The notes under the pieces were generated by a model, which was not told where the DNA came from, ran no database searches, and saw only the letters and a list, made by a program, of their open reading frames with translations. Below, one piece after another: positions 26,606 through 34,281 of a DNA stretch of 63,420 bases (position 1 is the first letter of the stretch; every line of letters starts with the position of its first letter). The stretch lies in assembly GCA_023450935.1 (NCBI GenBank), contig JAEXGH010000030.1, positions 1-63,420 of the forward strand. The letters are read 5' to 3'. This DNA is from Verrucomicrobiota bacterium (GTDB lineage: Bacteria; Verrucomicrobiota; Verrucomicrobiia; Opitutales; Intestinicryptomonadaceae). The translations under genes and the position numbers were made by a program.

Positions 26606-26699
26606 GAAAATTTACCCCATTATTTTTCTTTTTTGAAAAAATTTTTGCGCGATTTTTCCCAAAATGCCCACCGATGTTTTTTGTGCGGCGCGCTTCGTC

Positions 26700-27884
26700 A
26701 CAACTTGTCTGAAGCCAGTTTTTTTGTAAATCCGAAATGGCGCAATGGACGAACCCAACGTATCAACTTACGTTTTGAACCTTAATTGAAGAGTAAAGAC
26801 ACATCGTCTTTGCCCGCCGCCACCCCTTTAGAAAACATAAAAAACCTCGACGAGTTTATAAAAACAAAAAGCGGAACGTTTGTTCCGCTTTAATCATAAA
26901 AAATAAACTCACTACCGAAAGAAACGCACCTTTTAAATTCTTAACCTTTAACCAAAAGACAAAGGGGAATTGGCTACGCCAATCCGCGTTTTTTATATGT
27001 TGGGAAGTGGCGCAACTTGGCTGAAGCCAGTGTTGCTTTACTTTAATCAATAAGCAAAGGCGAATGGGCTTTGCCCATTGCCGCCACTTTCGGAATTATA
27101 AAAAATTAAAAAGCGTGAGGCTCGAGGCAGGATTTTATTAGACTTTGGCGCGCTCCTATCGTCGCTATGCTCTTGGCTTTGCCAATTCAAGGAGGGATAG
27201 TGCTTGAACACAGACCTCCCGAACAAACCAAGTGATGCCCGAGAGCGTTTGCTTTTTGATTTTAAAAACTTTAACCCCAAAGCAAAGGCGGATTGGCTTT
27301 TGCCAATCGCCGCCGCTTTAGGAAAGTCAAAAAACTTTAATGAATAGACAAAGCGGGATTGAATTTCATTCAACCCGCGCCACTTTAAGTTAAAAAGCGC
27401 GAGGCTCGAGGCAGAAAACAAGCGAAGCGCGTTTGAGATTTTGCCGCAGGCAAAAGATCCCGAAGGGGCGAATACAAGCCGAAGGCGCGTATAGATGCGT
27501 TTGAAAAACGCACCCGAAGGGCACGCAGCGGCGTGTCAAACGGTTTGCGAATGCAAACGCGAGTCAATTTGCGTTTTGGACTTTAATCAAAGAGCAAAGG
27601 CACATCGGCTGCGCCGATTGCCGCCACTTTCGGAAACGTAAAAAATGCCCGAGAGCGTTTGCTTCGACAAGTTTATAAAAAACAACGGCGCGTAGGTAAA
27701 ACCTACCGCCGTCGGTGCCCAACATATAAAAAACTTAAACCAGAAGACAAAGCGGAATTGAATGAAATTCAATCCGCGCCGCTTTAATTTCAAAAGCGTG
27801 AGGCTCGAGGCAGGATTTGCGTTTGTGAGTGGTGGGATAGTGCTTGAGCACAGCCCATCCGAACAAACCAAATGATGCCCGAGA
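26700..27884. repeat. Mosaic block of nested hairpin repeats between mraZ and recA
   Basis: No credible gene; this stretch is built from repeated modules. (i) TTTAATCA-AGCAAAGGC, a palindrome, GCCGCCACTTTCGGAA: near 27050, 27290 and 27580. (ii) GACAAAGCGG, a palindrome, CCGCGCCACTTTAA: near 27350 and 27750. (iii) GCGTGAGGCTCGAGGCAGGA (27112, 27795; variant at 27398). (iv) a 57-base module at 27194-27250 and 27834-27890 with 5 differences, and a partial copy at 27644-27660. (v) AAAGCGGAAC-GTTT-GTTCCGCTTT at 26868-26891. (vi) GTAGGTAAAACCTAC near 27690. Stems differ between copies but stay paired. Confidence 0.8.
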
Positions 27885-27978
27885 GCGTTTCTTTCGGCAG
27901 TTTTTATAATCAACGGAGATTGAACTTGGTTCAATCTCCGCTACTTTTTTAAATAAAAACTGCCGCCGAAAGAAACGC
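27885..27978. repeat. Large nested inverted repeat abutting the recA stop
   Basis: Outer arms of about 23 bases, 27885-27907 (GCGTTTCTTTCGGCAG then TTTTTAT) and 27953-27978 (ATAAAAACTG, CCG bulge, CCGAAAGAAACGC), enclose a perfect 12-bp hairpin CGGAGATTGAAC-TTG-GTTCAATCTCCG (27914-27940). It ends 4 bases from the recA stop and could act as its 3' end or terminator, although no long T run follows. Confidence 0.8.
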
Positions 27979-27982
27979 GTCC

Positions 27983-29050
27983 TTACGCTTTTGAAGAGTC
28001 GTCGTCGGCTTCTTCGCCAATGGCAGTACCGCCCACGACAGTAACTTTCTTCATGATTGCTTCCTTGATCGCGTCGGCGACTTCTGGGTTCTGCGCCAAG
28101 TAGGCTTTCGCCGATTCGCGGCCTTGCCCGATAAGTTCGCCGTTGTAGGAAATCCACGCGCCTTTTTTCTCGAGAATTTTCTGCTCTATTCCGAGGTCGA
28201 GCAGCGAGCCCGTCATCGAAATGCCCTCGTTATACATGATGTCGAATTCGCATTCGGTAAACGGCGGGGCAACCTTGTTCTTGACGACCTTTATTTTCGT
28301 CCTGTTTCCGATAACCTTGCCGGACGGGTCTTTGATTTGTCCGATTCTGCGGATGTCGATTCTCACCGACGCGAAGAATTTGAGGGCGCGTCCGCCCGGT
28401 GTTGTTTCGGGGTTTCCGAACATCACGCCGATTTTTTCGCGGATTTGGTTCGTGAAAATGCAGATGCAGGAGGTTTTGCTGATTGCCGCTGTCAGGCGGC
28501 GCATTGCCTGCGACATCATTCTTGCCTGAAGCCCTACGGTGGTGTCGCCCATCTGCCCGTCAAGCTCCTGTCTGGAAACGAGCGCGGCGACGGAGTCTAC
28601 AACTACGACGTCAATCGCGCCGCTTCTGATGAGTGTTTCGGCTATGTTGAGGGCGTCTTCGCCGCATTCGGGTTGGGAGACCATGAGGTTTTCCAAGTCC
28701 ACGCCAACAATTTTTGCGTAGCGCGGATCGAGGGCGTGTTCGACGTCGATGAATACGGCGTTGCCGCCCATGCGCTGGGCCTCGGCTATGAGCGAAAGGC
28801 AGAGCGTTGTTTTGCCCGAAGATTCGGGGCCGTATATTTCAACGATTCTTCCGCGCGGAAGCCCGCCGACGCCGAGAGCCAAGTCTATCGCAACCGACCC
28901 CGTGCTTATTGTTTCGACGTTCATTTTAGTGGCGTCGCCGAGTCTTATGAGCGAGCCTTCGCCAAATTGCTTGTTTACCATTCCCAGAGCCGTTTCAAGG
29001 GCTTTGTCGTCTTTTGCAATGGTGGTAGTTGGAATTTTCTGTTTTGCCAT
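27983..29050 (-). CDS. recA: Recombinase RecA
   Basis: 355 residues from an ATG at 29050 (MAKQKIPTTTIAKDDK). Longer in-frame reading upstream would cross the promoter and oppose ilvH, so it is rejected. Walker A GPESSGKTTL (about 75), Walker B VVVVDSVAAL (about 148), L1 loop MGDTTVGLQARMMSQAMR and L2 loop GNPETTPGGRALKFF are intact. Strand-exchange ATPase for recombination and repair. No recX or lexA next to it, and I see no clear SOS box in the 200-base gap upstream. Confidence 0.97.
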   Translation of the reverse strand: MAKQKIPTTTIAKDDKALETALGMVNKQFGEGSLIRLGDATKMNVETISTGSVAIDLALGVGGLPRGRIVEIYGPESSGKTTLCLSLIAEAQRMGGNAVFIDVEHALDPRYAKIVGVDLENLMVSQPECGEDALNIAETLIRSGAIDVVVVDSVAALVSRQELDGQMGDTTVGLQARMMSQAMRRLTAAISKTSCICIFTNQIREKIGVMFGNPETTPGGRALKFFASVRIDIRRIGQIKDPSGKVIGNRTKIKVVKNKVAPPFTECEFDIMYNEGISMTGSLLDLGIEQKILEKKGAWISYNGELIGQGRESAKAYLAQNPEVADAIKEAIMKKVTVVGGTAIGEEADDDSSKA

Positions 29051-29098
29051 AAAAATAGTTTTGTATGCGTTGTGCGGTAAAAAATATTTCGGTGCCAA

Positions 29099-29126
29099 GG
29101 TATATTCAAAAAATCGGGTATGTCCA
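29099..29126 (-). promoter_or_regulatory. Probable recA promoter
   Basis: Minus strand: -35 TGGACA (29126-29121), 16-base spacer, -10 TATACC (29104-29099), about 50 bases before the recA ATG. The 201-base recA-ilvH gap holds this and must also hold the ilvH promoter, which I could not place. Confidence 0.45.
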
Positions 29127-29251
29127 CAAAAATTTTCGCAAAGGAGGGAGTCGAAAAAAAACTTGAAAATTTGCGGATGGTGTGTGAAGATGAGAAATTC
29201 TTTAATCCAGTTTTTTGAGGGGTCGTTCGGCGGCTTCGAGGGGATAAAATT

Positions 29252-29761
29252 ATGAATAACACGCACACAATATCGGCATTGGTAGAAAACAAGTTCGGCG
29301 TTCTCGCCCGCGTGGCGGGAATGTTCAGCGGCAGGGGTTTTAATATAGAAACCCTGAATGTCGGGCCCATTTTGGGCAGGAAATACTCGCGCATAACCGT
29401 TACGGTAAAGGACGGCAGAAACAGCGTGGAACAGTGCGTAAAGCAGCTCAACAAGTTCGTGAACGTAATAGAGGTGAAGGATTTTTCGCTCTCCGACAGT
29501 TTTGTGGCGCGCGAGCTCGTTCTTGTGAAGGTAAAAGCCGACAACAAAACGCGCGGCGAAATAGTGCAGGTTGCCGATTTGTTTAGGGCGAAAGTCATAG
29601 ATGTAGATTCCGCCTCGCTGGTTATCGAATGCACTGGCAACGCCAATAAAATCAAGGGTTTTATGGGCATGATTAAGCCTTTCGGCATCATAGACATGGC
29701 GCGCACGGGAAGCGTCGCGCTTGAACGCGGCAACAACCGCTCCGATTCCGAGGCGGAATAG
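29252..29761 (+). CDS. ilvH: Acetolactate synthase small (regulatory) subunit
   Basis: 169 residues: an N-terminal ACT domain (NTHTISALVENKFGVLARVAGMFSGRGFNIETL, read in parts; about 1-75) and the C-terminal small-subunit domain (about 80-160). It binds the catalytic IlvB subunit and confers valine feedback. Preceded by GAGGGG 8 bases before the ATG. The catalytic ilvB is not adjacent; recA lies divergently upstream, so the large subunit must be elsewhere. Followed by ilvC after 58 bases. Confidence 0.94.
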   Translation: MNNTHTISALVENKFGVLARVAGMFSGRGFNIETLNVGPILGRKYSRITVTVKDGRNSVEQCVKQLNKFVNVIEVKDFSLSDSFVARELVLVKVKADNKTRGEIVQVADLFRAKVIDVDSASLVIECTGNANKIKGFMGMIKPFGIIDMARTGSVALERGNNRSDSEAE

Positions 29762-29819
29762 GTGCGTTGCGGACTGCTTTCCCGCTGTAGGGCGGTTTTT
29801 TCCGAAAGGGGAATTTGCG

Positions 29820-30863
29820 ATGGCACCCACGAAAATTTTGAAACAAAAAGACGCCAACAGAAAAATTTTGGCGGGTAAAACCGTTGCCGTAATCGGATAC
29901 GGCTCGCAGGGGCACGCGTTCGCGCTAAATTTGAAAGACGAGGGCGTGTCGGTTGTGGTGGGGCTGTATTCGGGTAGCGTTTCGGCGGAGGTCGCGCGCA
30001 AGCACGGGTTCGAGGTTCTGCCGACGGGCAAGGCAGTCGCCCGCGCCGACGTGGTAGTAGTGGCAGTTCCCGACATGAAGCAGGCGGAGATTTACGCGCG
30101 GGACATTGAGCCGAATTTGGCGCGGGGGAAAACGCTTGTGTTTTTGCACGGGCTGTCGGTAAGCGCGGGGCTTGTGCAACCGCATGACGACGTAAACGTG
30201 GCGATGGTTGCTCCGAAAGCTCCGGGGCATACGGTTCGTTCGCTGTATGTGGACGGAATGGGCGTTCCCGCGTTGATAGCCGTCCATCGGGGCGGCAAGG
30301 CCGCCAAGGAAATCGCGCTTGCGCTCGCCGACGGGATAGGCGCGACGCGCGCGGGCGTGATTGAAACCACTTTCAAAGACGAAACCGATACCGATTTGTT
30401 CGGCGAACAGGCTGTTATTTGCGGCGGTGTTGTCGCGCTTATAAAGGCGGGCTTTGAAACGCTTGTCGAAGCGGGATACAAGCCCGAGATGGCGTATTTC
30501 GAATGCTGCCACGAGCTGAAAATGATAGTCGATTTAATCAACCAAAGCGGCATTTCTGGAATGCGTTTTTCCATATCGGAGACGGCTAAATACGGCGACG
30601 CCACGCGCGGGGAGCGCGTTGTGGGCGCGAAAACGAAGTCGGAGATGAAGCGCGTTTTGAGGGAAATCCAGTCGGGAAAGTTCGTCAGGGAGTGGCGGCG
30701 CGAATACGACGGCGGGCTGAAGAAATACAAAAAACTCCTCGCCGAGGGGGAGACGCACCCGATTGAGAGAATAGGCCAGCGTTTGCGCGCGCTTATGCCG
30801 TGGGTTGCAAAGCAGAACATCAAGGGCGCGCGCGCGGCTTTTTCGGCGGGATTGAAAAAGTAG
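29820..30863 (+). CDS. ilvC: Ketol-acid reductoisomerase
   Basis: 347 residues from an ATG at 29820, preceded by AAGGGGAA. An upstream in-frame start would overlap ilvH and is rejected. Class I KARI: Rossmann motif VIGYGSQGHA (about 24), cofactor loop GLYSGSVS (about 47), VPDMKQAEIY, APKAPGHTVR (about 130), catalytic DETDTDLFGEQAV (about 185) and CCHELKMIVDLI (about 220). Second and third steps of valine/isoleucine synthesis, using Mg2+ and probably NADPH. Followed 4 bases later by hemC. Confidence 0.95.
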   Translation: MAPTKILKQKDANRKILAGKTVAVIGYGSQGHAFALNLKDEGVSVVVGLYSGSVSAEVARKHGFEVLPTGKAVARADVVVVAVPDMKQAEIYARDIEPNLARGKTLVFLHGLSVSAGLVQPHDDVNVAMVAPKAPGHTVRSLYVDGMGVPALIAVHRGGKAAKEIALALADGIGATRAGVIETTFKDETDTDLFGEQAVICGGVVALIKAGFETLVEAGYKPEMAYFECCHELKMIVDLINQSGISGMRFSISETAKYGDATRGERVVGAKTKSEMKRVLREIQSGKFVREWRREYDGGLKKYKKLLAEGETHPIERIGQRLRALMPWVAKQNIKGARAAFSAGLKK

Positions 30864-30867
30864 GCGT

Positions 30868-31719
30868 ATGAAAATAAGGCTCGCAACAAGGGGAAGTCCG
30901 CTCGCGCTGGTTCAGGCAAAAATGGCGGAGCGGTTTCTTTCGGAGCGTCTGCCCGACGCCGAATTCGAAATAGTCGAAGTCAAAACTTTCGGCGACAAAG
31001 ACAGAACCGCGAGCCTTTCGGCAAACGGCGGCACGGGGCTTTTTACAAAGGAAATAGAACAGTCGCTTTTGCGCGGCGACGCCGACATTGCAGTCCACAG
31101 CGCAAAGGATTTGCCCACGAATCTGGCGGAAGGGCTTTGCGTTTGCGGCTGCCTTCCCCGGGACGCGCTTAGAGACGTGCTTGCGGTCCGCGCGGGCGTT
31201 GAAGTGCCGTCGGTGATTGCAAGCTCAAGTCCGCGCCGCCGCAGCCAGCTAAAGCCGATGTTCCCCAATGCCGTCTGGACGGAATTGCGCGGCAACGTGC
31301 ATACGCGTCTGGAGAAGATAGCGTCGGGTTTCGCCGACGCTACAATACTCTCGGAGGCGGGGCTTTTGCGCTTGGGAATTTCGTCGTTCGACGGGCTTGT
31401 TTTGCGCCCGTTAAAGCCCGATGTGTGCGTTCCCGCAGTCGGGCAGGGCATTGTGGCGTTGGAGTGCAGAATTGCCGACATCGAAAAATTCCGCGCAACA
31501 GATTCCGCCGCAGAAGAGGCGTTTTCGCTTGAGAGGGCTTTTTTGCGTGCGTTGGGAGGCGGCTGCCAGAGCGCGTTTGCGGCGAATTTCGACGGCGCGC
31601 GTTTCAGGTTTTTTCACGAAAATACGGGGATACAGAATGTGGATTTGGCGGAGTTTGCGGCGTTTGCCGAAAAACTTGAAGTTGTCCAATCGTTGGCGAG
31701 CGGCATTGTGGGGCGGTAA
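30868..31719 (+). CDS. hemC: Porphobilinogen deaminase (hydroxymethylbilane synthase)
   Basis: 283 residues; most HemC are about 305-315, and the shortfall is in the third domain after the cofactor-carrying Cys in ALGGGCQSA (about residue 233). Other signatures: LATRGSPLALVQA (about 5), KTFGDKDRT (about 44), AVHSAKDLPT (about 75), SSSPRRRSQL (about 115) and LRGNVHTRLEK (about 136). Polymerises four porphobilinogens for heme. No hemD follows. Coupled to ilvC by a 4-base gap. Confidence 0.93.
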   Translation: MKIRLATRGSPLALVQAKMAERFLSERLPDAEFEIVEVKTFGDKDRTASLSANGGTGLFTKEIEQSLLRGDADIAVHSAKDLPTNLAEGLCVCGCLPRDALRDVLAVRAGVEVPSVIASSSPRRRSQLKPMFPNAVWTELRGNVHTRLEKIASGFADATILSEAGLLRLGISSFDGLVLRPLKPDVCVPAVGQGIVALECRIADIEKFRATDSAAEEAFSLERAFLRALGGGCQSAFAANFDGARFRFFHENTGIQNVDLAEFAAFAEKLEVVQSLASGIVGR

Positions 31720-31737
31720 AATTTCGAGATAAAAAAC

Positions 31738-31766
31738 TTGAAAAACTCGACTCTTTCGCCTAAAGA
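31738..31766 (+). promoter_or_regulatory. Probable promoter of the pilus-like locus
   Basis: -35 TTGAAA (31738-31743), 17-base spacer, -10 TAAAGA (31761-31766), 9 bases before the ATG at 31775. Likely drives the following envelope genes. Confidence 0.45.
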
Positions 31767-31774
31767 TTTTACCC

Positions 31775-32494
31775 ATGAAAGCGTTTAAATACATATTCTC
31801 GGTATCGTTCGCCCTGTTGGCGGCGTCGGCGGTTTTCGCCCAGCAAAAAAGAGACCCCGTCGAAATCTACGGCTCGGGTAAGGACATTGTCGACGTAAAG
31901 CAGTTTGACGACCCCGTCTCGAAAGACTCCACCAGAAAATGGCTGCGCGCCGACATCATCTTGGACGGCAAGGAAAATCCCGACAAAACCGCGACCGACG
32001 AACGCGAAAAAAACTGGATTAAAGACGTCTCGCTCGACGTCGTTCTGGTATATGCAAAGCCCAACGTCAAGGGCGAAGCCAGATGGAAGCCCGAAAACTG
32101 GATTGTCCTGAAGGCGAAAGCGGATATAATCGCAGTCAAAAAGGGCAAAAAAAGCATCGTCACATTCTTCATGCCGCCCGAAATCAAAGACAGCTACCGC
32201 CTGCAGGATTCGCAGAGAATGTTCTTTTTGCTGGAGCTGTCGGTTATGGGGCAGAAAATAGAGCTTACCACGAAGAATCTGAAAAAGTTTATGTCGGCGG
32301 CTTTGGCGAAGCGCATAAAGAATATGAAGCAGTTCGAAAAGCTCAAGCAGGACTTGGCTGCGGCTTCGTCGCAAAACGATGGCTGGCTGATTCTGCTGCC
32401 TAACACCCCGTTCCATATCCAGTATGAGGAATACTACGGCAAAAACCATAACAACGCCTACGAAATCCCCACATACAAAACAGCACCGCGTTAA
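31775..32494 (+). CDS. Secreted protein of the pilus-like locus (Amuc_1102-like by position)
   Basis: 239 residues with a signal peptide (FSVSFALLAASAVFA, cleavage before QQKRD) and no further membrane helix. The mature part is rich in charged residues; no catalytic motif is recognised. It begins a five-gene set ordered like Amuc_1102 to Amuc_1098 of Akkermansia, and its size and export fit Amuc_1102. That match is from gene order and general look, not from alignment. Confidence 0.7.
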   Translation: MKAFKYIFSVSFALLAASAVFAQQKRDPVEIYGSGKDIVDVKQFDDPVSKDSTRKWLRADIILDGKENPDKTATDEREKNWIKDVSLDVVLVYAKPNVKGEARWKPENWIVLKAKADIIAVKKGKKSIVTFFMPPEIKDSYRLQDSQRMFFLLELSVMGQKIELTTKNLKKFMSAALAKRIKNMKQFEKLKQDLAAASSQNDGWLILLPNTPFHIQYEEYYGKNHNNAYEIPTYKTAPR

Positions 32495-32637
32495 TTTGTT
32501 TATCCACCCCCTCCTCCTCCCGTTTTCCGGCGTTCGGAGCTCCCGATCGCCGAAAAAAACAAAAAAATGCTGGACTAAACGCTTCGGCGTATTTAATCTG
32601 AATTTACTCTCTTTATTTTACACCCCAAATTTTGCAG

Positions 32638-34257
32638 ATGAGTTCTAAAAATAAACTTATAATCAATTGCGCGGCGACCCACGTTTCGGTTGCCGAATTC
32701 AGCGGATTGACTCTCGAACGCTTCGAAGTGCAGGATTTGTCTTACGATTATTCCGTTCAGGAAGAGTGGCTGTTTGCACTGAAATCGGCGTTGAGCTCGA
32801 TGAAGGTGTCGGGCCACGCAACGGTTATCGCCCCGTCGATGCTGTTGCTGACTAAGACAATTAAAGTCCCGCACGTTTCGAAAGAAAGCCAGCGCGAAGT
32901 TGTCGCGTTTGAGGTCGCCAAAAACATACCCTATCCCCTCGACCAAGTTGTGTGGGATTACCAAGTTGTTTCCGACGACGGCATAGAAACGGAAATATTC
33001 CTTGCTTCGATGCGCGCTTCGGAGGCGGACGCGTTCTGCCAGACCCTCGCTTCGGCGGGCGTCATAGCCGACTGTATCGACGCCGCTTCCATGCTTGACT
33101 ACAACGCTTGGAAATATTGCGGTTTGCCCGCCGACAGCGTGGTGCTCAACGTGGGCGCAAAATTCTCGAATATGATGATTGTCCGCGACGACGGCGTGTT
33201 TGTGCGCAGTATTGCCGCGGGCGGAAACGTCATCACCCAGAGCATTGCCGATTCGCTCGGTCAGAGCTTTGTGGGCGCGGAAGAACTCAAACGCCGCTAT
33301 ATGGCCGCCGATTCGGCGAACGTTGCGGGCGTGGAACATTTCTCGGCGGGTGCGGAACTCTTTAAAAAGCGCATTTGCGACGAACTCCGCCGCTCCATTA
33401 TCAACTACCGCCGCATGGGCAGGGTAAATCCGCCCTCCAAAATCTACCTCACGGGCAGGGCGAGCCAGTTGGCGGGCTTTGCCGATTACCTCGCGGAAAA
33501 CCTCAAAATGGAGGTTGAATTCCTCGACCCGACCGCAAACCTCAGAATCTCGCCGAAGGTAAATCAGGCGTTGCTTTCGGAGAACGCGGTAATCCTCAGC
33601 GAAGTCGTCGGAGAGGCGGTTCGCTCGGCAATCACGGGCGCAATGGGCGTGAATTTGCTGCCCGCGCACATCGTGGAAGAAACTTCTTTCGCAAAGAAGC
33701 GCCCCGTCTACCTGCTTGCGGCGGCACTGCTTGCGGCTGCCGTTGTTCCCCCGTATTTGGCGTTGCAAAGCCGCCTGAAGGCCGACAACGACTTCGCGGC
33801 GAAGTTTACCGACGGCACTCCCGCACTGGTTCAGCGCGCGGAACTCCTCAAGGAGGAAGACGCACAGGCAAAGAAATTGGCGGCGAAAATCGCGGGGCTT
33901 GAAGGCTTGGCGAAATCGAAGTCGAACTGGATTGAACTGTTTATCGACTTGGAAAAACGCCTTATGGAACAGAAGGACGTGTGGCTTGAAAAGTTGCACG
34001 TTGTCCGCTCCAGCGAAGGCAATGTCCAGAAATACAACCTCGAACTTACGGGGCGTTTGCTCATAAGGGACTTCAACCCCGACGATCCCACGGCATACGA
34101 CCACAACAAGGCAATTCAGCGCGTCAACGATTTGCTCAAGTCGTTCGAAAGGTCTGCGTTCATCAAGAAATGCGAGAACGTCAGAACCGACCCCACCGAC
34201 CCGCGAATCTTGAAGTTCGACTTCACTCTGGTGGTCGATCCCTCAAAACCCATATAA
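32638..34257 (+). CDS. PilM-PilN-like fusion protein (Amuc_1101-like)
   Basis: 539 residues from an ATG at 32638 (a TTG two codons upstream is ignored). Residues 1 to about 330 form an actin-like PilM/FtsA-type domain: IINCAATHVSVAEF, EVVAFEVAKNIPYPLDQVVW (typical PilM segment, about 86), VVLNVGAKFSNMMIV and IYLTGRASQLAGF. A membrane helix (about 357-377) and a periplasmic coiled coil plus PilN-like domain follow. This joins the cytoplasmic platform to the periplasmic ring. A 24-base gap leads to the next gene. Confidence 0.82.
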   Translation: MSSKNKLIINCAATHVSVAEFSGLTLERFEVQDLSYDYSVQEEWLFALKSALSSMKVSGHATVIAPSMLLLTKTIKVPHVSKESQREVVAFEVAKNIPYPLDQVVWDYQVVSDDGIETEIFLASMRASEADAFCQTLASAGVIADCIDAASMLDYNAWKYCGLPADSVVLNVGAKFSNMMIVRDDGVFVRSIAAGGNVITQSIADSLGQSFVGAEELKRRYMAADSANVAGVEHFSAGAELFKKRICDELRRSIINYRRMGRVNPPSKIYLTGRASQLAGFADYLAENLKMEVEFLDPTANLRISPKVNQALLSENAVILSEVVGEAVRSAITGAMGVNLLPAHIVEETSFAKKRPVYLLAAALLAAAVVPPYLALQSRLKADNDFAAKFTDGTPALVQRAELLKEEDAQAKKLAAKIAGLEGLAKSKSNWIELFIDLEKRLMEQKDVWLEKLHVVRSSEGNVQKYNLELTGRLLIRDFNPDDPTAYDHNKAIQRVNDLLKSFERSAFIKKCENVRTDPTDPRILKFDFTLVVDPSKPI

Positions 34258-34281
34258 TTTTTACTTTAGGAATTTCACTTT

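Noticed and set aside
27047..27934. Open frames of 115-140 codons on the minus strand
   Set aside because: They run through several repeat modules; the shared peptides come from the repeated DNA and there is no start signal or known domain.
29051..30076. N-terminal extension of RecA by some 340 codons
   Set aside because: It would be antisense to ilvH and ilvC; the ATG at 29050 gives the exact RecA N-terminus.
32526..32551. Hairpin CGGCG...CGCCG before the PilM-like gene as a terminator
   Set aside because: No T run follows on either strand; the genes around it read the same way and probably form one unit.
32593..34104. 503-codon minus-strand open frame
   Set aside because: Antisense to the PilM-like gene, which has recognisable domains and fits its operon.
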